Part shown: positions 1 through 5,349 of the stretch, piece after piece
How positions within the stretch are numbered: position 1 is the stretch's first letter
Layout of the letters: every line of letters begins with the position of its first letter
DNA from: Paraglaciecola arctica
Lineage (GTDB): Bacteria; Pseudomonadota; Gammaproteobacteria; Enterobacterales; Alteromonadaceae
NCBI GenBank assembly: GCA_003232445.1
Contig: QIJM01000640.1
Location: 1 to 14,166 of the forward strand
DNA: 14,166 nucleotides
Direction of reading: 5' to 3'
Made by a program: the position numbers and the translations under genes
The notes under the pieces: generated by a model
The model's input: the letters and a program-made list of their open reading frames with translations, nothing else
Database searches by the model: none
What the model was told of the DNA's origin: nothing

Positions 1-166
1 ATCTGCAATCAGCGGTTTCCTTCTCCCTCCACCAACCTGTATTCTACCGTCTGTTATTTTACAGACATTGCGTTCACGCAGAATTCTTGAATTCCTCCAC
101 CACACCCCAACCACAACGTATTAGTTGCGGGTCAATTAACTCTGCTCTGGTTTCACTTTCGTTCAT
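1..166 (-). pseudogene. hsdR: Type I restriction endonuclease subunit R (HsdR), N-terminal start, frameshifted, cut by window edge
   Basis: HsdR is the ATP-dependent translocase and nuclease subunit of type I restriction enzymes. The ATG at 166 opens with MNESETRAELIDPQLI and continues GWGVVEE, the usual HsdR beginning. That frame then reads FKNSA and stops (TGA). The expected continuation is in another frame: SRILRERNVCKITDGRIQV, followed by GGGRRKPLIAD to the window edge. One extra base near 90-93 separates the two halves, inside a GAATTC-TT-GAATTC inverted repeat (81-94). It is the last gene of the hsd operon and follows the four-helix-bundle gene. As read it is inactive unless the extra base is a sequencing error. 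The rest of the gene (usually about 700-1000 residues) lies outside the window. The family call is firm; the cause of the frameshift is not. Confidence 0.85.
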
Positions 167-190
167 ACTTCACTCGCTCTAATTGAAAAG

Positions 191-226
191 TGAAAATGGA
201 AAGTTAAAAATTAAAATCCATTTTCA
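191..226. repeat. 10-base inverted repeat at the end of the four-helix-bundle gene
   Basis: TGAAAATGGA (191-200) and TCCATTTTCA (217-226) are exact inverted copies separated by a 16-base A/T loop. The stop codon of the four-helix-bundle gene (224-226) is inside the right arm. It could fold in mRNA between that gene and hsdR. There is no clean GC stem or U-run, so I do not call it a terminator. Confidence 0.5.
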
Positions 227-588
227 AAGCCCACTCTTCTTGCTTGATTTTACGATACTTGCTAATAGTTTTATAAGTTCAACGCTATCGGGATGAATAG
301 AATCAAAACTTTTCGTGCTTATATATTCGCTGTCTTTTAATAACATCAACCAATATTCCGTTTCGTTAGCCTCTTTAAGGGCTATATTCATTTTATTGAT
401 AAAATCGGCTTTTGACTGAGCATGTTCAGCCTCTTTTACCAATGCTCCAACACTGGTTCCACTTCGTAAAACCTGCTTAGAAAGTACATATTCTTTTTGT
501 TCAGCAATAAGATATTTGTACAGCTTTATAATTCGCAATGCAAAGCATAAGATTTATCAGCTACTATATTTTTTTTAACCTTTTCCAT
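224..588 (-). pseudogene. S23/avd-like four-helix-bundle protein, one-base frameshift near its start
   Basis: The downstream frame (from 541) reads ALRIIKLYKYLIAEQKEY, then VLSKQVLRSGTSVGALVKEA and DFINKMNIALKEANETEYW, the helical pattern of the 23S rRNA intervening-sequence / avd-like four-helix-bundle family of about 115-125 residues. The best start is ATG at 588, giving MEKVKKNIVADKSYA. After that codon the frame runs into a stop, because only two bases (542-543) lie between GCT (546-544) and GCA (541-539) where three are needed. An ancestral TTT is therefore one T short. In-frame translation of the body could only begin at a weak TTG (538). The biochemical function of these proteins is poorly known. 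Inverted repeats flank the gene. A homopolymer sequencing error is the main alternative to real decay. Confidence 0.75.
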
Positions 589-612
589 TTTTAACTTTCA
601 ATTTTCCATTGT

Positions 613-1441
613 TTAATCATTTTCAATTTTCAACTTTACATTTTCACTTAGATAGTTCTGTTTAGAGATGACGCTTCTTCCCAGTTCTTTTTCCGTTTCC
701 TTGCGAGCATTACCTGCAACATTACCACCCCTGTTTGCTACGCTTTTGTTTTTAGCAAAAGTATCAGGCTGTGACCCGCTCCCCAAGCATTGTAAAAATC
801 AGCTCTAAATCGTCCATATTATCTCTAAGATTGGCTTTTGATTTTGTTGGCAGATTTTTAAATTCTTTATATTGGCTTGGTGTCATTCCAAAGGTTGCTT
901 TTGAAATTTCCGCAGTTAAAATGGCGTAATCTCTCTGCTCTTTAATACCTCGCTCTTTCCATTCATCGGTTAAGTTTTGACGAATGGCAATTCCTCGAAG
1001 TCGTTTATCAACCCAATCTTTTGGATAGCCTTTTTGCTCGTAAATCGCCTTCATTCGCTCTTGTGCCAATTCAGGGTTTTCAATTTCGTCTAAGCGTTCT
1101 TTTCCTACCTGTGCCAACCATTGTTTAAATGGCTCTGCCTTCTTTGATGGAATAGACTGAATTAAACGAAAGACATCTTTTGTGTTTCCTGCAAGGGTTT
1201 TTCTGTTTTTGCCAGATGTAGTCTGCATTTCTACCTGGGGACAATTTGTCCCTATGTAGGTTTTTAGTTCTTCGTCTCGTTTGCGTATCTTTTTTAGATA
1301 GTCGGTTGGGTTTTTGCTCTCCGATAAAACCGCAATAATATCAACCAAAGAGTAATGCCACTCTTCGTTATGCCACGCCCTGCGGACTTCTTTTCCTTGA
1401 AATACGACAAGTTTGTTTTGTGGTTTTATATTTTTTATCAT
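613..1441 (-). pseudogene. Second Bro-N antirepressor-like protein, C-terminal tail frameshifted
   Basis: Start chosen at ATG 1441 (MIKNIKPQ), with GGAGG nine bases upstream; a longer reading from 1462 lacks such a site. Residues about 5-110 form a Bro-N-type (phage antirepressor) domain with WHYSLVDIIAVLSESKNP, then GTNCPQVEMQTTSGK and IFRLIQSIPSKKAEPFKQW-like sequence, followed by a helical region ending LELIFTMLGERVTA and a TGA at 764-766. The missing family tail is visible in another frame from about 771 to the stop at 613: PDTFAKNKSVANRGGNVAG, then ARKETEKELGRSVIS. The sister gene at 5342-6172 has the equivalent RKGGTVAKKARVEIEKQTGK in frame. A small deletion that is not a multiple of three near 770 explains the break. 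The truncated 225-residue protein may still fold. Family role: putative DNA-binding regulator; target unknown. Confidence 0.8.
1231..1259. repeat. 29-base imperfect palindrome inside the second Bro-N gene
   Basis: The core GGGACAATTTGTCCC (1238-1252) is a perfect odd palindrome centred on 1245. The arms extend through T1236/A1254 and CTAC (1231-1234) / GTAG (1256-1259), with two mismatched pairs. It encodes the GTNCP region at about residue 66, the same protein position as the palindrome in the sister gene. Confidence 0.7.
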
Positions 1442-1442
1442 T

Positions 1443-1640
1443 TTAAAAAACCTCCATTTCAATCGGGTGGCAGCTCATCCCTGAGAACCCAACTGACATG
1501 GTATGTTCCAAAATGGAACCAAGCACTTTTTTATCTAATTCTGTGCTTTCAAAGATATTTTTCAGGTGTTTTGTAATGGCTGGGTATACATCAAAGAGCT
1601 CTGCTATTCTTTTCTGAGTCAGACAGATAGCTTCATTCAT
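1443..1640 (-). pseudogene. RhuM-family N-terminal fragment
   Basis: ATG at 1640 overlaps the end of the full rhuM gene by eight bases. The 65-residue product reads MNEAICLTQKRIAELFDV, then ITKHLKNIFESTELDKKVL and GSILEHTMSVG, which matches the helix-turn-helix-like N-terminal region of RhuM proteins (compare IWLTQAKMAELFGVDRSVIT in the neighbour). It lacks the first ~25 residues and everything after about residue 80 of the family. The last ~15 residues (FSGMSCHPIEMEVF) do not match the family and probably reflect a deletion. The stop is one base before the ATG of the second Bro-N gene. It may be a remnant of a second rhuM copy, or a tiny DNA-binding peptide still expressed by coupling. Confidence 0.65.
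1505..1519. repeat. 15-base hairpin inside the RhuM fragment
   Basis: GTTCCA (1505-1510), spacer AAA, TGGAAC (1514-1519). It encodes the SILEHT segment, at the position aligned with the palindrome of the full-length rhuM gene. Confidence 0.55.
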
Positions 1641-2667
1641 CCTGCTTTCCCCGATTTCCAAGTAATTTCTTTTCTATTGCTTCAAGCTGTTTCAAATCTT
1701 CTTCGTCTGCTGCCAATGCTTCAGCTCTTTTGCGTTTATTATCAAACTCATTGTAACGCTCTTCAGCGATTTTTTTGACGACTTCCGCTTTCACTTTCCC
1801 TGCATGGGTCAAAATTTCCTGTTCATTAAACTCCAAAAAGCCATCCAGTTTATCCGCCCACTGCGCCATGGTAATGGTTTGTCGTTTGCGAGCCTGCCTT
1901 TCAGCATAATCCAGATACATGGTAACAATTTCATTCAGGTCTTTAATTTCATCTTCTTTTAGATAATTCTTGGCAATGGCAACGTCCTGTTTTCTGACAA
2001 TTGAGCCACGCCATGAAGTCAGCCCCATATTGACTGTATCTGAATTACCTCTGGCTTCAATCAGTTCAGCAGCTGTTTTGCCCGTGGTCGCCCAAAGCAT
2101 TTTATTCTGTACCTTTTTAAAGAAAACCTGTGCCTGCTCAGAATCTTTGTCGTAATCAATGGCGGTGGTGTAAATGTCTTTAATTTTCTGGTAAAAGCGT
2201 TTTTCCGAAGCCCGAATATCCCGGATTCGTTCCAACCATTCATCAAAGTAATCCCACTTATCGACCTGTTTCAAGCGCTCATCATCCATGGCAAAGCCTT
2301 TGATGATGTATTCCTTGAGGATATTGCTTGCCCATACTCTAAACTGGGTCGCTCTTTTGGAGTTGACCCGATAACCCACCGCAATAATAATATCAAGGTT
2401 ATAAAACTCAATTTTACGGGAAACTTTCCTGCCGCCTTCATTTTGAACTTGTGCAATTTTTGCACTAGTTGCCTCTTTTTGTAACTCATTATCTTTATAG
2501 ATGTTACCGATATGTTTGGTTATTACGCTCCTATCCACACCAAAAAGTTCCGCCATTTTGGCTTGGGTTAACCAGATGGTTTCATCTTGAAAAACAGTGT
2601 CTATTTTGACTGTGCCGTCTGGGGTGGTGTAGAGGATTATTTCAGAATTGTTGGATGAAGGAGTCAT
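1633..2667 (-). CDS. rhuM: RhuM family protein
   Basis: A 344-residue protein of normal length for the RhuM (virulence RhuM) family, first noted in Salmonella and common beside type I restriction genes. Residues 10-60 contain an HTH-like region (IWLTQAKMAELFGVDRSVIT, KHIGNIYKDNEL). A variable segment ATSAKIAQVQNEGG (66-79) follows, then the family core FYNLDIIIAVGYRVNSKRAT and QFRVWASNILKEYIIKGFA. The C-terminal ~60 residues are charged and probably coiled coil (EERYNEFDNKRKRAEALAAD). ATG at 2667 overlaps the RAYT stop as ATGA and has GGAGG eight bases upstream, so it is translationally coupled. Its molecular role is not established; a DNA-binding or regulatory role is inferred from the N-terminus. 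The reading frame is intact. Confidence 0.9.
   Translation of the reverse strand: MTPSSNNSEIILYTTPDGTVKIDTVFQDETIWLTQAKMAELFGVDRSVITKHIGNIYKDNELQKEATSAKIAQVQNEGGRKVSRKIEFYNLDIIIAVGYRVNSKRATQFRVWASNILKEYIIKGFAMDDERLKQVDKWDYFDEWLERIRDIRASEKRFYQKIKDIYTTAIDYDKDSEQAQVFFKKVQNKMLWATTGKTAAELIEARGNSDTVNMGLTSWRGSIVRKQDVAIAKNYLKEDEIKDLNEIVTMYLDYAERQARKRQTITMAQWADKLDGFLEFNEQEILTHAGKVKAEVVKKIAEERYNEFDNKRKRAEALAADEEDLKQLEAIEKKLLGNRGKQDE
2446..2470. repeat. 25-base imperfect palindrome inside rhuM
   Basis: Arms AACTTGTGCAA (2446-2456) and TTGCACTAGTT (2460-2470) pair at 10 of 11 positions around TTT. It encodes the ATSAKIAQVQ segment, centred on about residue 70. Confidence 0.65.
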
Positions 2668-3281
2668 TGACTTGCCTCCAAAATATAATAATCGTCATCA
2701 GCCCACTTTTGAGGATTGTTGAGAATATATTCACGAATCCTATTTAATTCATTTTCGTTACGGATAACACGATCGTGAAACCGAGGTTGCCATGCAAAAT
2801 TTGGATATGTTTTGCGTGCATTTTGGGTTACGCCAATTTTAAAACCACGAACAATAGATGCCAGATTCTTTGATTGTGATCCAAATTTATTTTTTTTCGT
2901 ATTGGTAGAGACGCAATGCATTGCGTCTCTATGTTGCGTATTATATTGATTTTCACCAATGTGAATAATGGCATGAAAATGATTGGGCATGATGATAAAT
3001 TCGTCCATTATCAAATTCATATCGGGACGCATATTGAATGTTTTCAACCATTCATTCTGTACGATTTTACCGATATTAGATAATTCCATTTGTGGGTGGT
3101 GTGGTGGTGGTTGTAGAGACGCAATGCATTGCGTCTCTACGGCGGTGGCGGCAAAAATATTACCAAACCAACATTGGCGATTTTTGGTGCAGATTGTAAT
3201 AAAATAATATCCAACAGATGAATAATCCCAGTTTTTTAATCGAGAAGATTCTATGCGGTATTTGTTTTTATAAAAGGTCAC
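2664..3281 (-). CDS. REP-associated tyrosine transposase (RAYT, Y1/HUH family)
   Basis: A 205-residue single-strand DNA transposase of the TnpA-REP type, which nicks hairpin (REP/BIME) sequences. The metal-binding HUH motif is in IIMPNHFHAIIHIG (HFH at residues 101-103) and the catalytic tyrosine is Y175 in RIREYILNNPQKW. The N-terminal RLKNWDYSSVGYYFITICTK and later WQPRFHDRVIRNENEL are also typical. The start is GTG at 3281, three bases after the hsdS stop, with AAGGG upstream. Two loops differ from the family core: residues about 44-60 and 113-127. Each is encoded by a copy of the same palindromic repeat, read in two different frames (RDAMHCVST and VETQCIASLQ). All catalytic residues are present and the frame is open, so activity is plausible. 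Confidence 0.93.
   Translation of the reverse strand: MTFYKNKYRIESSRLKNWDYSSVGYYFITICTKNRQCWFGNIFAATAVETQCIASLQPPPHHPQMELSNIGKIVQNEWLKTFNMRPDMNLIMDEFIIMPNHFHAIIHIGENQYNTQHRDAMHCVSTNTKKNKFGSQSKNLASIVRGFKIGVTQNARKTYPNFAWQPRFHDRVIRNENELNRIREYILNNPQKWADDDYYILEASQ
2906..2931. repeat. 26-base perfect palindrome in the RAYT gene, copy A
   Basis: TAGAGACGCAATG (2906-2918) is followed directly by its reverse complement CATTGCGTCTCTA (2919-2931). It is identical over this length to copy B and encodes RDAMHCVST at residues about 118-126. The symmetry breaks at the outermost base (G2905 against T2932). Confidence 0.92.
3113..3140. repeat. 28-base perfect palindrome in the RAYT gene, copy B
   Basis: GTAGAGACGCAATG (3113-3126) is followed directly by its reverse complement (3127-3140). 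It encodes VETQCIASLQ at residues about 48-57, a different frame from copy A. A GT-rich tract encoding PPPHHPQ lies just beyond on the plus-strand left side (about 3091-3112). GTAGAGACG-type palindromes are, from memory, dispersed repeats in several bacterial phyla. Confidence 0.92.
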
Positions 3282-3284
3282 AGA

Positions 3285-4538
3285 TCACCCTTGCAGGATT
3301 GATTTTTTTAGCTCTTCTAAATTGGATAGCTTTTGTTGGTAAATGCTTTCTAATTTTTTGGTTTGTTTTTGTAATTTGTTTAATTTTTTTACTATTTTTT
3401 GTTGTTCTTGGATTGGAGGTATTAACATTTTTAGTTTTCTTACATCTCTAATATTAATCTGCATTAATGCCGCACCATAAGTTTTGTCTTTTATTTGTTT
3501 TTGAACAAAGGGTGATAAACAAAGGAAATAACCGAAATCTAAGCTTAATTTTGAAGTTTCAAAACAAACCGGAACAATACCCCTTGTCACATTAGCTCCT
3601 GCCAAATCAGTAGTTAGTAAAGATATAACTCCTGTATTACCTCTAACGCAAATTAATAATTCATCACCTAATAATAATGTTCTTGAATATGCTTCTGAAA
3701 TTTTTGGATCAATCAATTTTAGTTTTGTTTTTTTAACAACTTTTTTCTTTAAGTCAACAGGACGAATTACAGGTAGTCCATTTTCAAACTCTGCCCCAGG
3801 CTGGACTATTCCATATGACAATGTACATCTTGGAACAACAATTTCTCTTAAACTCTTCTCTTCCCAATCCTCCCCTTTATTCTCAAAAACATTTTGCAAA
3901 TAACTCTCAAAAACCTCTTTAGCATTTTTAAGATTCTGTTCCGCATTCTGTTTTGCCTTGTCAATCGCTACAAAGGCTTTATCCAGAATTTTAACAATAC
4001 GTTGTTGTTCGGGGAGTGGTGGGATTGGGATTGGGATTGGTATTTCTTTATATTCTTTTAGCTGCAAGTTTCTTATGCCTGTTGAACGTCTTTGCATTGT
4101 TTCTGCAATTCCGGAAACATACACCCAAAATAGAAATCTATGTAAAAAAATAAAATTTAATTGACTGCTATCCTTAACTCTTATCACAGATGTAAAATTG
4201 CTAAAAGAAAACTCACCTATTTTTTTATCGAATGGGATCACTCGACCAACTGGTTGTTTAGGTCCGCCTCCTGATTTTTCCAAAATAATATCACCATATT
4301 GCAATTTTCTTTTTACAAACTGTTTTACCTCAACAGGTAAAAATGCAATATCACTGTCATCTAAAAATCCATCTTTGGTAAAGTTTGTATTTCTAATTAC
4401 ACCAACTTCAATAAAAGGTGGCTTTTTACCTTTCCATAGCCCATTAAATATCTCACAAACCTCCCCCAATATCTTTACTTTCCATCCCTTCGGCAAGCTC
4501 AAGGCATCGCCCTTCGGCAACTGCTTATTTTCACTCAT
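3285..4538 (-). CDS. hsdS: Type I restriction-modification specificity subunit S (HsdS)
   Basis: A 417-residue, apparently full-length DNA specificity subunit. It has two target-recognition domains (about 20-165 and 225-375), each followed by a conserved helical spacer beginning IPPLPEQQRIVKILD (about 170) and IPPIQEQQKIVKKLN (about 378), which set the distance between the two half-sites. ATG at 4538 overlaps the stop of the KilA-N gene by eight bases. Odd points: the first repeat boundary is extended to IPIPIPIPPLPEQ by a six-base repeat, and the N-terminus carries a duplicated LPKG (LPKGDALSLPKGW) from an 11-base direct repeat. Its partner HsdM is truncated and hsdR is frameshifted here, so HsdS could act only with an M subunit from elsewhere. 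The recognition sequence cannot be read from sequence alone. Confidence 0.95.
   Translation of the reverse strand: MSENKQLPKGDALSLPKGWKVKILGEVCEIFNGLWKGKKPPFIEVGVIRNTNFTKDGFLDDSDIAFLPVEVKQFVKRKLQYGDIILEKSGGGPKQPVGRVIPFDKKIGEFSFSNFTSVIRVKDSSQLNFIFLHRFLFWVYVSGIAETMQRRSTGIRNLQLKEYKEIPIPIPIPPLPEQQRIVKILDKAFVAIDKAKQNAEQNLKNAKEVFESYLQNVFENKGEDWEEKSLREIVVPRCTLSYGIVQPGAEFENGLPVIRPVDLKKKVVKKTKLKLIDPKISEAYSRTLLLGDELLICVRGNTGVISLLTTDLAGANVTRGIVPVCFETSKLSLDFGYFLCLSPFVQKQIKDKTYGAALMQINIRDVRKLKMLIPPIQEQQKIVKKLNKLQKQTKKLESIYQQKLSNLEELKKSILQG
4021..4044. repeat. Six-base tandem repeat (GGGATT) in hsdS
   Basis: Three perfect GGGATT units (4021-4038) and one variant GGTATT unit (4039-4044). On the coding strand they give alternating Ile-Pro, lengthening the junction between the first target-recognition domain and the helical spacer. 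Slippage would add or remove Ile-Pro without breaking the frame. Confidence 0.9.
4486..4520. repeat. Direct repeat with REP-like imperfect palindrome at the hsdS 5' end
   Basis: CCCTTCGGCAA occurs at 4486-4496 and 4510-4520, 24 bases apart (eight codons). The left copy continues as CCCTTCGGCAAGCTCAAGG (4486-4504), an imperfect palindrome of a type that is, from memory, dispersed in many bacterial genomes. It encodes the duplicated LPKG of HsdS. Confidence 0.6.
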
Positions 4539-5349
4539 CGCTTTTACCCACTAAAAGGTTTTGAGCATCATGCTTCACCAGTAGTTTCATTTGTGAGATG
4601 GCGATTTGGTTGAGTTTTTCTAAGCGCAACGGTTGTTCATGGCCATCATTAATAAAAACAGCATTGAGATTTTCGAGATTTACCAAACATACCAACTGCG
4701 TTACATTGCTGTAATCTCTTATGTTGCCTTTTTTGTTCGGGTGTTCATCTTGCCATTTTTTAGCTGTTTTTCCGTAGAGTGCCATATTAAGCACATCTGC
4801 TTCGGTAGCATATATAAACGATATTTGCTTTGCATTTAAGCTTTTAGGAATCAAGTTTTGTTTAATGGCATCAGTGTGTATGTGATAATTTAGTTTGGAA
4901 AGGCTTCTTTTAATGTCCCAATCTAAATTTTTTTGTTCATCATCTTTTAATCGTTGAAATTCTTTGATTAAGTATATTTTGAACTCAGCACTAATCCACA
5001 TGCCAAATTCAAAAGCGATATCTTTATGAGCATAAGTCCCACCATAACGCCCCGCCTTTGCCTGTAAGCCAATAGCATTTGTCTTGCTTGCCCACTCTTT
5101 TACGCTTATTTTATAGCTATTTAAACCTGCTTGACTTTTAATTATGGCGAATTCGCCATAATTAAAATCTGGGTTGTGAATTCGCTCCCATATCCCTAAA
5201 TATTCAACCGTGTTTCTGTTTCTTAACCAATCAGAGATGAAAAAATCACCATCTTTTTCTTTTAGCATATCTGTCAAAGAAATATAGTCATTAGCAGTAA
5301 TCGTGATGGTGTTGTTTAAAACGACAATGTTTTTATTTTTTTTACCCAT
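4531..5349 (-). CDS. KilA-N domain protein
   Basis: A 272-residue protein. Start chosen at ATG 5349 (MGKKNKNIVVLNN), with GGGAG six bases upstream; it overlaps the upstream Bro-N gene by eight bases. Residues about 10-135 form a KilA-N domain, a DNA-binding module of phages and large DNA viruses, with NTITITANDYISLTDML, NYGEFAIIKSQAGLNSYKIS, and the signature GRYGGTYAHKDIAFEFGMW followed by LIKEFQRLK. The C-terminal half (ISFIYATEADVLNMALYG, then LENLNAVFINDG and RLEKLNQIAISQMKLL) matches a tail often found in bacterial KilA-N proteins in hsd operons. Role: inferred DNA-binding regulator or antirepressor; target unknown. A 32-base perfect palindrome sits within the domain. Confidence 0.93.
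   Translation of the reverse strand: MGKKNKNIVVLNNTITITANDYISLTDMLKEKDGDFFISDWLRNRNTVEYLGIWERIHNPDFNYGEFAIIKSQAGLNSYKISVKEWASKTNAIGLQAKAGRYGGTYAHKDIAFEFGMWISAEFKIYLIKEFQRLKDDEQKNLDWDIKRSLSKLNYHIHTDAIKQNLIPKSLNAKQISFIYATEADVLNMALYGKTAKKWQDEHPNKKGNIRDYSNVTQLVCLVNLENLNAVFINDGHEQPLRLEKLNQIAISQMKLLVKHDAQNLLVGKSDE
5136..5167. repeat. 32-base perfect palindrome inside the KilA-N gene
   Basis: TTTTAATTATGGCGAA (5136-5151) is followed directly by its exact reverse complement (5152-5167), with an EcoRI-type GAATTC at the centre. It encodes NYGEFAIIK around residue 66, just before the GRYGGTYAHKD signature. Confidence 0.95.

Larger units (their letters stand above)
188..649. mobile_element. Putative small element: four-helix-bundle gene between imperfect terminal inverted repeats
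   Basis: The 30 bases at 188-217 match the reverse complement of 620-649 at 27 of 30 positions. Both begin AAGTGAAAATG and continue with A/T-rich sequence. They bracket the S23-type gene, giving a 462-base unit between the second Bro-N gene and hsdR. The right repeat provides the last codons and stop (613-615) of the out-of-frame Bro-N tail. S23-family proteins are classically encoded by intervening sequences inserted in 23S rRNA genes, so mobility is plausible. No clear target duplication was seen, and the repeats are low in complexity, which weakens the case. Confidence 0.4.

Noticed and set aside
416..429. CTGAGCATGTTCAG in the four-helix-bundle gene as another member of the palindrome set
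   Set aside because: It has only 14 bases with one wobble pair, close to what chance allows, so I did not count it with the others.
1443..1661. Longer start at 1661 for the RhuM fragment
   Set aside because: The extra residues MEIGESR come from the out-of-frame 3' end of rhuM; the ATG at 1640 overlapping the rhuM stop is the natural coupled start.
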